A DNA stretch of 45,849 nucleotides from Glycomyces sp. YM15 (GTDB taxonomy: Bacteria; Actinomycetota; Actinomycetes; Mycobacteriales; Micromonosporaceae), in NCBI RefSeq assembly GCF_016918015.1, contig NZ_JAERMK010000011.1, positions 11,327-57,175 of the forward strand, in the 5' to 3' direction. This document shows, piece by piece, positions 1 to 8,934 of the stretch. How positions within the stretch are numbered: position 1 is the first letter of the stretch; the number at the start of each line of letters is the position of its first letter. Below the pieces are notes generated by a model, which was not told the DNA's origin, searched no databases, and saw only the letters and a program-made list of their open reading frames with translations. A program made the position numbers and the translations under genes.

Positions 1-39
1 CCCCCCCCCGGCGCCCTTTCCCCGGCCACCCTCCGGTCC

Positions 40-63
40 GGCCCCCGCCTTTTCGGCGGGGCC
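40..63 (-). terminator. Probable terminator after dapB
   Basis: An inverted repeat (9-bp G/C arms with one bulged C around a TTTTC/GAAAA loop) lies about 90 bases past the dapB stop. It looks like an intrinsic terminator stem, but there is no strong T-run and the flanking sequence is close to the contig edge. Confidence 0.45.
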
Positions 64-91
64 TTCCGCTTCGTTCGCCGTGCTGTCTCGC

Positions 92-157
92 AGAAGCCCG
101 GTCGTTCGCAGCTGCTCAGTCGCTCCTAGAAGCCGGTCGTTCCCAAACGCTCAGTCG
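92..157. repeat. Imperfect tandem repeat at the dapB 3' end
   Basis: Two copies of a ~30-base unit with a 36-base period (92-122 and 128-157) share the blocks AGAAGCC(C)GGTCGTTC and CTCAGTCG. The second copy contains the dapB stop codon, so the unit looks like a short duplication of the end of dapB. Confidence 0.6.
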
Positions 158-885
158 AGCAGGTCGTCGAGACCCACCGTGAGGCCCGGACGCTTCAGGA
201 CCTCGCGCACCGCCAGCAGCACGCCGGGCATGAACGAGGCCCGGTCGAGCGAGTCGTGGCTGATCGCGAAGCGCTCGCCGGGGCCGCCGAAGCGCACCTC
301 CTGGCTCGCCACGTACCCGGCCGAGCGGATCGCGTGAATGCGCACCCCGTCGACCTCCGCGCCGCGCGAACCCTGCGGGTCCATCTCGGTCGCGTCGGGC
401 ATGTCCGGCAGCTCGGCCTCGGCGCGCGCCGCCGCGATCAGCCGCGCGGTGTGCACCGCAGTGCCCGATGGCGCGTCGACCTTCCGCGGGTGGTGCGACT
501 CGATGATCTCGGCCGAGTCGAAGTGCTTGGCGGCCTTCGCGGCGAACTGCATCATCAGCACCGCGCCGATCCCGAAGTTCGGGGCGATCACGGAACCGAC
601 CTCCGGGTCCGCCGCGAGGATCTCGCGCGCGGACTCGAGGCGCTTCGCGTCGAAGCCCGACACGCCGACCACGGTGTGGATGCCGTGGTCCACGCACCAC
701 TCCAGGTTGCCCATCACGACGTCGGGCAGCGTGAAGTCCACGACCACGTCGACGCCCGAAAGCGCGTCCAGCGCCTCGTCGCGGCCCACCGTCGCCGCCA
801 GCTCCGTGTCCTCGGCGGCGTCCACCGCCTCGCACACGGCCTTGCCCATGCGGCCGTGCGCACCGAGCACACCCACCTTGATCAT
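151..885 (-). CDS. dapB: 4-hydroxy-tetrahydrodipicolinate reductase DapB
   Basis: DapB makes tetrahydrodipicolinate with NAD(P)H in the cytoplasmic lysine/meso-diaminopimelate pathway, which supplies peptidoglycan. The 244-residue protein has the normal family length. Residues 5-14 (GVLGAHGRMG) form the Rossmann dinucleotide loop. Residues 131-142 (HHPRKVDAPSGT) hold the catalytic His/Lys and substrate-binding SGT of the family signature. The ATG overlaps the stop of the upstream M16 peptidase gene by four bases (ATGA), so translational coupling is likely. The order pnp-peptidase-dapB matches Streptomyces. Identification is certain from the motifs; the start is fixed by the overlap and the N-terminal motif. 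Confidence 0.97.
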   Translation of the reverse strand: MIKVGVLGAHGRMGKAVCEAVDAAEDTELAATVGRDEALDALSGVDVVVDFTLPDVVMGNLEWCVDHGIHTVVGVSGFDAKRLESAREILAADPEVGSVIAPNFGIGAVLMMQFAAKAAKHFDSAEIIESHHPRKVDAPSGTAVHTARLIAAARAEAELPDMPDATEMDPQGSRGAEVDGVRIHAIRSAGYVASQEVRFGGPGERFAISHDSLDRASFMPGVLLAVREVLKRPGLTVGLDDLLD

Positions 886-2180
886 GCGAAATCCCTCTGG
901 TCGAACGGCCCCACGGCCACGGTCGTCATCGGCTGCGTCAGGATCGCGGCGGCCACCGCCTTGACCTGCTCGACGGTCACCGCCTCGATGTCGGCGAGCT
1001 CCCGCTCCAGACTCAGGTGCTCGCCGTACAGCAGCTCCTCGCGGCCCAGCGCGTTCATGCGCGAACCGGAGTCCTCCATGGACAGCACCATGCCGCCCTT
1101 GCTCATGCCCTTGCCGCGCCGCAGCTCCTCCGGGGTGACGCCCTCGGCGGCCACCTTCGCGAGCTCGGCGAGCACCAGGTCGCGGACCTGGTGAACCTTG
1201 TCGGGGTTGGATCCGGCGTAGACGCCGAACATGCCCGTGTCCGCGAAGTACGTCGAGAACGAGTACACGGTGTAGGCCAGGCCGCGCCGCTCGCGCACCG
1301 ACTGGAACAGCCTCGAGGACATGCCGCCGCCGAGGATGTTGTTCAGCACCTCGAAGGCGTCCTTGCGGGAGTCGTGCCGCGAGAACAGGCGGCAGCCGAC
1401 CACCAGGTGCGCCTGCTCGGTGTCGTGCCGCTCGACCATGAGCGGCACGGGTGCGGGCAGCAGGTCCTCGTCGTGGCGGCGCTGGCGCGGCACGTCGGCG
1501 CCGCCCAGGAGCGGCGCGAACGCCTCCGACACGAGCTTCACGGTCTCGGCGTGGTCGACCCCGCCCGCGGCGCACACCGTCAGGTTCGCGGCCGTGTAGT
1601 GCTGCCGGTAGAACGCATAGATCTGGTCGCGGGTGAGCGCCCGGACCGTGCCCGGGTCGCCGGCGATGTCGCGGCCCAGGGCCCCGTCACCGAACAGCGC
1701 CAGGGAGAACAGCTCATGGACGACGTCCGACGGCTCGTCGGCGGACGCCGCGATCTCCTCGAGGATCACGTCGCGTTCGACCTCGACGTCGGCGGGGGTC
1801 ACGAGCGAGTTGCACATGGCGTCGCCGAGCACGTCGACGGCCATCGGCAGGTCGTCGTCGAGCACGCGCGCGTAGAAGCAGGTGAGCTCCCGCGCCGTGT
1901 ACGCGTTCGACTCGCCGCCGACGGCCTCGACCGACTCGGCGATCTCGGTGGCCGTGCGCTTCTCGGTGCCCTTGAAGAGCAGGTGCTCCAGGAAGTGCGA
2001 GACGCCGGCGAGTTCGGGGGCCTCGTCGCGGGACCCGACGCCGACCCACACGCCCACCGAAGCGGAGCGCATGGTCGGGACGGATTCGGTGAGCACACGC
2101 AAACCGCCGGGCAGCACGGTCACTCGGACCGTGCCGCCCAGCGGATCGTCAATCAGCGTGTGAGTCTGGGGACGACTCAT
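882..2180 (-). CDS. M16 family zinc peptidase (processing-peptidase-like)
   Basis: A 432-residue pitrilysin-family (M16B, PqqL/YmxG-like) metallopeptidase. The inverted zinc motif HxxEH is seen as HFLEH at residues 62-66, with the further conserved glutamates downstream (EEIAASADEP region). An N-terminal catalytic half and a C-terminal inactive half, including the loop around GGGMSSRLFQ, follow the usual two-lobe plan. No signal peptide is seen, so a cytoplasmic location is inferred. The gene abuts pnp (its ATG directly follows the pnp stop) and overlaps dapB by 4 bases, so the three are one transcription unit. The physiological substrate is not known from sequence. Confidence 0.93.
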   Translation of the reverse strand: MSRPQTHTLIDDPLGGTVRVTVLPGGLRVLTESVPTMRSASVGVWVGVGSRDEAPELAGVSHFLEHLLFKGTEKRTATEIAESVEAVGGESNAYTARELTCFYARVLDDDLPMAVDVLGDAMCNSLVTPADVEVERDVILEEIAASADEPSDVVHELFSLALFGDGALGRDIAGDPGTVRALTRDQIYAFYRQHYTAANLTVCAAGGVDHAETVKLVSEAFAPLLGGADVPRQRRHDEDLLPAPVPLMVERHDTEQAHLVVGCRLFSRHDSRKDAFEVLNNILGGGMSSRLFQSVRERRGLAYTVYSFSTYFADTGMFGVYAGSNPDKVHQVRDLVLAELAKVAAEGVTPEELRRGKGMSKGGMVLSMEDSGSRMNALGREELLYGEHLSLERELADIEAVTVEQVKAVAAAILTQPMTTVAVGPFDQRDFA

Positions 2181-4607
2181 CTACTCTTCCGAGCCTCCGC
2201 CTTCGTCGCTGCGGCGGGTGCGGCGGCGGCGGCGCTCGCCGTCGCCGGAACCGCCCCGGTCGCCGCCGGTGGACGAGCGCTCGCCGCGCTCGCCGCCGCC
2301 GGAACGCTCGCGGTCGCGGCGCGGGCCGCGGTCACCGCGGTCGCCCCGGTCCCCGCGGGACTCCTTGCGCTCGGCCGGACGGCCCTTCTTGTACCCCTCG
2401 GGTTCCTGGCCCTCCGGGTACACCTTGTCCAGGTAGATCTTGCCGCGGTTGTCGATGTCGCCGATCTCGACCTCGACCTTGTCGCCGACGCTCAGCACGT
2501 CCTCGACCCGCTCGACGCGCTTGCCGTCGCCGACCTTCGAGATGTGCAGGAGGCCGTCGCGGCCCGGCGTCAGCGAGATGAACGCGCCGAAGTCGGTGGT
2601 CTTGACGACGGTGCCCAGGAACCGGTCCCCCACGTTCGGGAGGGTCGGGTTCGCGATCGCGTTGATCGTCTCGACCGCGGCCTGAGCGGCCTCGCCGTTC
2701 TCCGCCGACACGTAGATCGTGCCGTCGTCCTCGACGGTGATGTCCGCGCCCGTGTCGTCCTGGATCTGGTTGATCGTCTGGCCCTTCGGGCCGATGATCG
2801 CGCCGATCTTGTCGACCGGGATCTTCAGGGTCGTGATGCGCGGCGCGGTCGCGGCCAGCTCGCCCGGCTCGCTGATCGCGTCGAGCATGACGTCGAGGAT
2901 CGCGTGGCGGGCGTCGTTGGCCTGCTGCAGCGCCTTGGCCAGCACGTCCGACGGCAGGCCGTCGAGCTTGGTGTCCAGCTGCAGGGCCGTCACGAACTCG
3001 GCCGTGCCGGCGACCTTGAAGTCCATGTCGCCGTAGGCGTCTTCAGCACCGAGGATGTCGGTCAGCGTGACGTACTTGGTCTCGCCGTCGACCTCCTCGG
3101 AGATGAGGCCCATCGCGATGCCCGCGACGGGAGCCTTGATCGGCACACCGGCGTTCATCAGCGACATCGTGGACGCGCAGACCGAGCCCATCGAGGTCGA
3201 ACCGTTCGACGCGAGCGCCTCGGAGACCTGGCGGATCGCGTAGGGGAACTCCTCGCGGCTCGGCAGCACCGGCACGAGGGCGCGTTCGGCGAGCGCGCCG
3301 TGACCGATCTCGCGGCGCTTGGGCGAGCCCACGCGGCCGGTCTCACCGGTCGAGTACGGCGGGAAGTTGTAGTTGTGCATGTAGCGCTTCTTGCTGACCG
3401 GCGACAGCGTGTCGATGGCCTGCTCCATGCGCAGCATGTTCAGCGTGGTGACGCCCATGATCTGGGTCTCGCCGCGTTCGAACAGGGCCGAGCCGTGGAC
3501 GCGGGGCAGGATGCCCGCCTCGGCCGCGAGCGGCCGGATGTACGCCGGGAGGCGGCCGTCGATGCGGACGCCCTCGGTGATGACGCGCTTGCGGACCAGC
3601 TTCTTGGTGAGCGAGCGCAGCGAAGCGCCCAGTTCGCCTTCGCGGCCTTCGAAGTCCGCGCCGAGCTTCTCGAGCATGACCGACTTGACGCGGTCGAGCT
3701 CGTCCTGGCGGTCGGTCTTGTCGGCGATCTGCAGCGCCTGGTCGAGCTCGGCCGACACGGCCGCCTCGACGGCGGCGTACGCGTCGTCCTGGTAGTCGAG
3801 GAAGCGCGGGTAGTCGGCCTGCGGCTTCGCGGCGACCTTGGCCAGTTCGGCCTGGGCGCGCACGAGCTCGGCGATGACCGGCTTGACGGCCTCGAGGCCG
3901 CTCGCGACGACCTCTTCGGTCGGCTTCGTGCCGCCGGCGGCGATGAGGCTGATGGTGTTGTCGGTGGCCTCGGCCTCGACCATCATGATCGCGACGTCGC
4001 CCGAGTCGAGGACCCGGCCGGTGACGACCATGTCGAAGGTGGCCTTCTCGATCTGCTCCAGGGTCGGGAACGCGACCCAGGTGCCCTCGATGAGGACGAT
4101 GCGGGTCGAGCCCAGCGGGCCCGAGAAGGGCAGGCCGGCGAGCTGGGTCGACATGGAGGCGCCGTTCATGGCGACCACGTCGTACTCGTCGCGGGCGTCG
4201 ACCGAGAGGATCGTGCCGATGACCTGGACCTCGTTGCGCAGACCCGACACGAAGGACGGGCGCAGGCCGCGGTCGATCAGGCGGCAGGTGAGGATGGCGT
4301 TCTCGCTCGGGCGACCCTCGCGGCGGAAGAACGAGCCCGGGATGCGCCCGGCGGCGTACATCCGCTCCTCGATGTCGACGGTGAGCGGGAAGAAGTCGAA
4401 GTGGTCCTTCGGGTTCTTCGACGCGGCGGTGGTCGAGAGGACCACGGTGTCGTCCATCTGGACGATCGCGGAGCCCTGGGCCAGCTTGGCCAGGCGGCCG
4501 GTGCTGAAGACGATCTTGCGGGTGCCGAAGGCGCCGTTGTCGATCACGGCGGTGGCGTGGTGCTCCCCGAGGTTGAAGGCCTCGGGTGTCCGTTCGTTAT
4601 CGGACAT
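2181..4607 (-). CDS. pnp: Polynucleotide phosphorylase (PNPase)
   Basis: PNPase degrades RNA 3' to 5' by phosphorolysis and in actinomycetes also adds 3' tails. The 808-residue protein has two RNase PH domains (about residues 15-150 and 340-560), a KH domain with the GxxG loop in [12 protein letters not shown], and an S1 domain ([15 protein letters not shown]). The last ~75 residues are a disordered Arg/Gly/Glu-rich tail, as in other actinomycete enzymes. The ATG is preceded by AAGGAG at a long spacing of 11 bases. The gene follows rpsO and a terminator-like hairpin; a leader of more than 300 bases suggests its own promoter and post-transcriptional control. Confidence 0.98.
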   Translation of the reverse strand: MSDNERTPEAFNLGEHHATAVIDNGAFGTRKIVFSTGRLAKLAQGSAIVQMDDTVVLSTTAASKNPKDHFDFFPLTVDIEERMYAAGRIPGSFFRREGRPSENAILTCRLIDRGLRPSFVSGLRNEVQVIGTILSVDARDEYDVVAMNGASMSTQLAGLPFSGPLGSTRIVLIEGTWVAFPTLEQIEKATFDMVVTGRVLDSGDVAIMMVEAEATDNTISLIAAGGTKPTEEVVASGLEAVKPVIAELVRAQAELAKVAAKPQADYPRFLDYQDDAYAAVEAAVSAELDQALQIADKTDRQDELDRVKSVMLEKLGADFEGREGELGASLRSLTKKLVRKRVITEGVRIDGRLPAYIRPLAAEAGILPRVHGSALFERGETQIMGVTTLNMLRMEQAIDTLSPVSKKRYMHNYNFPPYSTGETGRVGSPKRREIGHGALAERALVPVLPSREEFPYAIRQVSEALASNGSTSMGSVCASTMSLMNAGVPIKAPVAGIAMGLISEEVDGETKYVTLTDILGAEDAYGDMDFKVAGTAEFVTALQLDTKLDGLPSDVLAKALQQANDARHAILDVMLDAISEPGELAATAPRITTLKIPVDKIGAIIGPKGQTINQIQDDTGADITVEDDGTIYVSAENGEAAQAAVETINAIANPTLPNVGDRFLGTVVKTTDFGAFISLTPGRDGLLHISKVGDGKRVERVEDVLSVGDKVEVEIGDIDNRGKIYLDKVYPEGQEPEGYKKGRPAERKESRGDRGDRGDRGPRRDRERSGGGERGERSSTGGDRGGSGDGERRRRRTRRSDEGGGSEE

Positions 4608-4938
4608 AGAGTGTCGATCTCCTTGTGTAGTTCGGAATGCGCGGTTCGCCTGCGCGCTTTTCCGGTCTTCGATCGAAGCACTCGGAAGCTCGGCCCCGCT
4701 TCGTGCGGGACGTTCCGGATGCCACTACCGAGGACCGGGGCGGTCTCTGGCGCGCCGCGCCGCGCCTCGCTGAGGCGCTGCGGTGAGCATTGGCGCTCAT
4801 CGCCCACCTTACGTTACCCGGCCGACGCGGCGGCACTGGCGAAGTAAAAGTGAGCCGCGGTAGGCAGTGCGGAGCAAGGGCGCGGGAGACGCGAAAGGGA
4901 GCGTCCCGCGAGGGACGCTCCCTTCTGCAAGCCTTGTG
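4608..4938 (-). other. rpsO-pnp intergenic region / pnp leader
   Basis: No gene is visible here. It holds the rpsO terminator at its upstream end and a perfect 7-bp stem with a 3-base loop at 4762-4778 (GCGCCTC/GAGGCGC) inside the likely pnp leader. In Streptomyces and E. coli a leader stem of pnp is cut by RNase III for autoregulation; an equivalent role here is inference. A possible -10 (TAACGT on the minus strand, near 4810) has no good -35. Confidence 0.5.
4894..4925 (-). terminator. rpsO intrinsic terminator
   Basis: A perfect 11-bp stem (GGGAGCGTCCC at 4897-4907, GGGACGCTCCC at 4912-4922) with a 4-base loop lies 15-45 bases past the rpsO stop. On the minus strand it is followed by TTTCGC. 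It probably attenuates read-through from rpsO into pnp. Confidence 0.75.
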
Positions 4939-5214
4939 TCAGGCGTTGTCGCGGATGCCGAGGCGCTCGATGAGGCCGCGGTAGCGCGCGATGTCTTCCT
5001 TCTTCAGGTACTTGAGGAGGCGGCGGCGCTTGCCGACCAGGAGGAGCAGGCCACGACGCGAGTGGTGGTCGTGCTTGTGCTCCTGGACGTGGGCGGTGAG
5101 CTCGCGGATGCGGGTCGTCAGGATCGCGACCTGGACGTCGGTGGAACCCGAGTCGCCCTCACTGGTCGCGTACTCCTTGATGATCGCGGCCTTCTTTTCA
5201 GCGTCGAGCGCCAT
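4939..5214 (-). CDS. rpsO: 30S ribosomal protein S15
   Basis: S15 binds 16S rRNA helices 20-22 early in assembly of the small-subunit platform. The 91-residue product (family ~89) carries the usual [11 protein letters not shown], [19 protein letters not shown] and [10 protein letters not shown] segments that contact rRNA. The start is the ATG at 5214 (MALDAEKK); GAAAGGG lies about 9 bases upstream, and an upstream ATG at 5232 would bypass this site. The gene lies between ribF and pnp as in Streptomyces. Confidence 0.98.
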   Translation of the reverse strand: MALDAEKKAAIIKEYATSEGDSGSTDVQVAILTTRIRELTAHVQEHKHDHHSRRGLLLLVGKRRRLLKYLKKEDIARYRGLIERLGIRDNA

Positions 5215-5286
5215 GTTCGAACACCCTTTCATGGATTACGGCCAACCCGCGGTGTCGAGCAGGCTGGTCAAATGAACATCCTGTCC

Positions 5287-5315
5287 AGGCTAACAGGGTG
5301 TCAGCCCAGGTCCAA
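5287..5315 (-). promoter_or_regulatory. Predicted rpsO promoter
   Basis: On the minus strand TTGGAC (5315-5310) and TAGCCT (5292-5287) are separated by exactly 17 bases, 73 bases upstream of the rpsO start. The -35 lies inside the 3' end of ribF, so rpsO can be transcribed apart from ribF. Confidence 0.5.
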
Positions 5316-6230
5316 AGCCCGGCGGGTGTCTGCGACGTCGGTCTCGATCTGCGCGATGAGCGGCTCGATCCCGTCGAAGGCGATCTGGCCGCGCAACCGC
5401 GCGGTGAAGTCGAGCCGGACCTCGGCCCCGTACAGGTCCCCTGAGAAGTCGAGCAGGTACGCCTCGACGGTGCGCTCCTTGCCGTCGAACGTCGGGTTCG
5501 TGCCGACGCTGATCGCGGCCGGATACCGGTGCGAGTCGCGGTGGAGCCAGCCGGCGTACACGCCGTCGGCCGGGATCGCCGTCCCCGCGAGGATGTCGAG
5601 GTTCGCGGTCGGGAAGCCGAGCGCCGTGCCGCCGCGGCCCGCGCCGTGCACGATCGTGCCCTCGGTGCCGTAGTCGCGCCCGAGGACCTCGGCCGCGCCC
5701 GCGACGTCGCCCTCGGCGATGAGCCCGCGTACGCGCGTCGACGAGAAGGCCTCTTCGTCGGCGCTGAGGGTCTGCGGCAGGACCTCGAAGTCGTACTCCT
5801 CGCCGAGCTCGGCGAGCTTCTTCACGTCGCCGGCGGCCTTGTGGCCGAAGCGCCAGTTCTCGCCCACGACCACCGCCTTCGCGTGCAGACCGCCCACGAG
5901 GACGTGGCGCACGAAATAGTCCGGGCTGAGCTGCGAGAGCTCCTTCGTGAACGGGAGCACGCACACCGCGTCGACGCCGAGCGCGCCGAGCAGTTCGATG
6001 CGCCGTTCGATACGGGTGAGCTGCGGCGGCATCGCGTGCGGCGCGACCACGGCGGTCGGATGGGGATCGAAGGTGACGACGACGCAGCGTGCCTCGCGCT
6101 CGGCGGCGGCCTTGACGGCGGTGCGGACGAGTGCCGCGTGGCCCCGGTGCACCCCGTCGAACACGCCGATGGCGACGACGGAGGCGGGCCAGCCCTCGGG
6201 GGTCGCGTCTATTCCACGCCAGGTTTCCAC
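5301..6230 (-). CDS. ribF: Bifunctional riboflavin kinase / FAD synthetase
   Basis: RibF phosphorylates riboflavin to FMN and adenylates FMN to FAD. The 309-residue protein has the N-terminal nucleotidyltransferase domain (GVFDGVHRGH at residues 22-31 with the HxGH motif, and TFDPHP) and the C-terminal kinase domain (GRGGTALGFPTANL, NPTFDGKERTVEAYLLDF). The start is a GTG with only a weak GGGG ribosome site nearby. In many actinomycetes truB precedes ribF; here a small unrelated gene does. The short gap to rpsO (86 bases) holds the rpsO promoter. Confidence 0.96.
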   Translation of the reverse strand: METWRGIDATPEGWPASVVAIGVFDGVHRGHAALVRTAVKAAAEREARCVVVTFDPHPTAVVAPHAMPPQLTRIERRIELLGALGVDAVCVLPFTKELSQLSPDYFVRHVLVGGLHAKAVVVGENWRFGHKAAGDVKKLAELGEEYDFEVLPQTLSADEEAFSSTRVRGLIAEGDVAGAAEVLGRDYGTEGTIVHGAGRGGTALGFPTANLDILAGTAIPADGVYAGWLHRDSHRYPAAISVGTNPTFDGKERTVEAYLLDFSGDLYGAEVRLDFTARLRGQIAFDGIEPLIAQIETDVADTRRALDLG

Positions 6231-6330
6231 GGCCCCGATCTTGCCACTTCCGCAAGGCGGACGGCACTCTGATGGGGCGGCAGTGATGCAAGCGTGTTCC
6301 GATGCGGGCCCTAGGGGTTTCTCGAACCTC

Positions 6331-6570
6331 CTAGAGCATCAGCGACTGGTCGGCGTTGCCGCCCGACGCGAAGATCAGGAGCAGCAGCACCCCTACGGCC
6401 ACCACCAGCAGCATGCCGATGAACAGCCAGCCGGTGCTCGCGGGCTCGGCCAGTCGGGGCTGCTCCTCGGCGAGGACCTGCGGTTCAGGGTGGTCGGGGT
6501 CCTGCCTGAGCTGCTCGGCAAGGCTCCGGCGAAATTCCTCTGGCAGTTCTTCTGCGGCGTACATGCTCAT
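6331..6570 (-). CDS. Small single-pass membrane protein of unknown function
   Basis: A 79-residue protein with an acidic, Glu/Pro-rich N-terminal half (about residues 1-43) and one hydrophobic segment (GWLFIGMLLVVAVGVLLLLIF, about 44-64), then a short polar tail. The topology is probably an N-terminal cytosolic domain with one C-terminal anchor. The ATG at 6570 is chosen because CAGGAG lies 5 bases upstream; an earlier ATG at 6588 has no such site. I do not recognise a family. It sits between ribF and a divergent secreted PLD-like gene, and may be only loosely linked to either. Confidence 0.7.
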   Translation of the reverse strand: MSMYAAEELPEEFRRSLAEQLRQDPDHPEPQVLAEEQPRLAEPASTGWLFIGMLLVVAVGVLLLLIFASGGNADQSLML

Positions 6571-6821
6571 GACGACTCCTGACTGCACTGGTCTGCGAAG
6601 CGCTGTGGTGGGGACCTCTCCATTAAATGTTGAGAGATCGTCGGCTATCCGACCGTCGTTTCCAGGAATCCGCCTGACAACTGCCGCATTTCACCCTCGT
6701 GGAAATTACACGGTCGTGAAGGCCCTACCACGCGAAACGTCCGGTAGCCGCCCGAAAGCCCGCCGAGGCACCGAAGCCGTGACATGTTCGTGTATTGGAA
6801 CCGATCGATCGGAGGGCCGGC
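6571..6821. promoter_or_regulatory. Divergent intergenic region with palindrome at the PLD-gene ribosome site
   Basis: About 250 bases between the small membrane protein gene (minus) and the PLD-like gene (plus). It contains a perfect 12-base palindrome CCGATCGATCGG (6801-6812) whose end overlaps the GGAGGG ribosome site, and a CTCTC/GAGAG inverted repeat with an 11-base spacer (about 6616-6636) in an AT-rich patch. No convincing promoter pair was found. Confidence 0.4.
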
Positions 6822-7931
6822 ATGCACCGGAGAATCCTCGCACTGGTGGCGGCGGGCGCCCTGCTCGCGGTCGTGACCGTCACCGTCTCGACTCAAGCCG
6901 ATGCGGCGGGAACCGGCTGCGCCCGCACCGGCAGCTACACCATGTGCGCCACGGATCCGAACGGCGCCAAGGACACCTCGATCATCAGCGAGATCGTCGA
7001 GCAAGTCGGTGCGACCGGGAAGGGCGACACGATCCGCGCCGCGGTCTTCCAGTGGACGCTCGACGCGCCCGTGGCCCCGCTCGCCGAGGCGATGGTCGCG
7101 GCCGAGAAGCGCGGCGTCGACGTGCGGGCCGTGCTCGGCACCCGCTCGGACAAGCCCTCGGCGAACGACCCGGTGATCAACAAGCTCAGGGCCGCCGGGG
7201 CGAAGGTCCGCCAGTGCAGCGGCTCATGCCTGCCGAACGCGGACGGGACCCGCAAGGGGCCCATGCACAACCGGTTCTTCCTCATCGAGCGGGGCGGCTC
7301 GCCCACGGTCCTGGTGACGAGCTTCAGCTTCGTGCGCTCGCACACCACGCAGTCGCACAACCTGCTCGGCGTCCACGGCGACCGGGGCCTGTTCGACTTC
7401 TACACGTCCTACTGGAACCGGCTGTACGGCAAGAACTGGGACGGCTGGACCGACAAGAACAAGGGCACCACCGGGAACCTCGGACGGGCGTGGGTGCTCC
7501 CGCGCGGTGACGACGCGATCGCGGCGCAGCTCGCGGAGATCACCAAATGCGCCTCAGGCGACCGGGTGCTGGTGGCGCACGCGAACTTCCAGTCCAACCG
7601 CTCGGCGGTGCGCAGCCAGCTCGACCGGATCCAGGGCCTGGGCTGCCAGGTGCGCGTGGTGGTGCTCGACGCGTCCACGTCGAGTCCACGATGGATCGAG
7701 GAGAAGCTCGGTTCGGGCAACGTGCGGGTGCACGGGGCGCACCGGAACAAGTACATCGTCGCGGAGGCGTCCTTCGGCGGGAGGCACCGCGCCGTGGTGT
7801 GGACCGGTACGCACAACCTCAACGGCAACGGCATGAAGCACGCGGACGACAACCTGCTCCGGGTCGCGAACGAGGGGGTGGCCGATCGGTACGCGCAGCA
7901 CTTCCAGCGTTTGTGGAACGGCGGCAGATAG
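6822..7931 (+). CDS. Secreted phospholipase D-like protein
   Basis: A 369-residue exported protein with an N-terminal signal peptide (Arg-rich start, hydrophobic stretch, cleavage likely near ADA-A at ~28). Two PLD-type half domains are seen: MHNRFFLIE about residues 150-158 and HRNKYIVAE about 310-318, each followed by a hydrophobic strand and an S/T-x-N-type turn (TSFSF; TGTHNLNGNG). Both active-site motifs deviate from HxKxxxxD: the first has Arg for Lys, the second has HxxK spacing, and both have Glu in place of Asp. It may be a divergent nuclease or phospholipase, or inactive. The ATG at 6822 follows GGAGGG by 6 bases. Confidence 0.8.
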   Translation: MHRRILALVAAGALLAVVTVTVSTQADAAGTGCARTGSYTMCATDPNGAKDTSIISEIVEQVGATGKGDTIRAAVFQWTLDAPVAPLAEAMVAAEKRGVDVRAVLGTRSDKPSANDPVINKLRAAGAKVRQCSGSCLPNADGTRKGPMHNRFFLIERGGSPTVLVTSFSFVRSHTTQSHNLLGVHGDRGLFDFYTSYWNRLYGKNWDGWTDKNKGTTGNLGRAWVLPRGDDAIAAQLAEITKCASGDRVLVAHANFQSNRSAVRSQLDRIQGLGCQVRVVVLDASTSSPRWIEEKLGSGNVRVHGAHRNKYIVAEASFGGRHRAVVWTGTHNLNGNGMKHADDNLLRVANEGVADRYAQHFQRLWNGGR

Positions 7932-7933
7932 GC

Positions 7934-7967
7934 GAGAGGGGAGGGGCCTTGCGGCCCCTCCCCTCTT
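7934..7967. terminator. Bidirectional terminator (PLD gene / sugar permease)
   Basis: A perfect 14-bp stem (AGAGGGGAGGGGCC at 7935-7948 and its complement at 7953-7966) around TTGC lies between two convergent genes, immediately after the stop at 7931 and before the stop at 7984. A TCTTCTC tract follows on the plus strand. Confidence 0.8.
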
Positions 7968-7983
7968 CTCGGTCTTGCGTCGC

Positions 7984-8934
7984 TCAGCCCTTGACGGAGC
8001 CCGCCAGCAGCCCGCGCACGAAGTAGCGCTGGAGCAGCAGGAACACCACGAGCGGCACGATGATCGCGATGAAGGCCGCGGCCGGGAGCCGCGTCCAGCC
8101 GAAGCCCCAGGTTCCCGCCATGTCGCCGAGCACGGCGGTGAGCGGCCTGGTGGCCTCGCCGCCGCCGAAGGTGCGACCGACGAGGAAGTCGTTCCACACC
8201 CACAGGAACTGGAAGATCGCGATCGAGGCGATCGCGGGGGTCACCAGCGGCAGCACCACCTTGCGGAAGATCTGCGAGTGGCTGGCGCCGTCGATGCGGG
8301 CGGCCTCCATGACATCCGACGGCAGTTCGCGCATGAAGTTGTGCAACAGGAAGATCGCCAGCGGCAGGCCGAAGATCGAGTGGGCGATCCAGACTTGCAC
8401 GATCGTGTTCACGCCCGAGAGGTTCCACGCGGGCATGATCGCCAAGTCGCCGATGTGCAGGCCCTGGCTGAAGAACGACAGGAGCGGGATGAGCGCCATC
8501 TGGAGCGGCACCACCTGCAGCGCGAAGATCGCGATGTACAGGAGGTTGCGGCCCTTGAAGTCGATCCAGGAGAGCGCGTAAGCGGCCATCGCGGCGAACG
8601 CGACCGGTACGAGCACGCCGGGGATCGTGATGACGATGGTGTTGACGAGGTTGCGGATGAGCCCGCCGCCTTGCGAATCCGAGTACAGGACGTAGTTGTA
8701 GGTGTCCAGAGTGAAGCTCGGATCGGTGAAGACGGTCCACCAGCCCGAAGCGCGGATGTCGTCCTCCGGCCGCAGCGACGAGATGAACAGGCCCGCGGTC
8801 GGGATCGTCCACAACACCGCGATGACCAGCGCGAAGATGCTCGCGAACCGACTCGAGAGCACTCGGCGGATGCGGTCGCCGCGACTCTCGGCGATCGGGC
8901 GGCCTTGCACAGGCGTCTGCATGTCGGTGCTCAT
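7984..8934 (-). CDS. Carbohydrate ABC transporter permease (CUT1, second subunit)
   Basis: A 316-residue inner-membrane permease of the MalG/CebG/AglG type with six predicted helices. The EAA loop is clear: MEAARIDGASHSQIFRKVVLPLVTPAI in sense, containing EAARIDGA and the conserved Gly. It pairs with the upstream permease and a shared ATPase. The ATG at 8934 follows GGAGGG by 4 bases and overlaps the upstream stop (ATGA), so the longer reading frame reaching 9063 is not used. No ATPase gene is present; in Streptomyces such modules use the general ATPase MsiK. Confidence 0.93.
   Translation of the reverse strand: MSTDMQTPVQGRPIAESRGDRIRRVLSSRFASIFALVIAVLWTIPTAGLFISSLRPEDDIRASGWWTVFTDPSFTLDTYNYVLYSDSQGGGLIRNLVNTIVITIPGVLVPVAFAAMAAYALSWIDFKGRNLLYIAIFALQVVPLQMALIPLLSFFSQGLHIGDLAIMPAWNLSGVNTIVQVWIAHSIFGLPLAIFLLHNFMRELPSDVMEAARIDGASHSQIFRKVVLPLVTPAIASIAIFQFLWVWNDFLVGRTFGGGEATRPLTAVLGDMAGTWGFGWTRLPAAAFIAIIVPLVVFLLLQRYFVRGLLAGSVKG

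Noticed and set aside
1017..4847. A very long open frame (1276 codons) on the plus strand opposite the peptidase and pnp
   Set aside because: It is antisense to two certain genes; its product is Val/Arg/Asp-rich without motifs. High GC removes stop codons in opposing frames.
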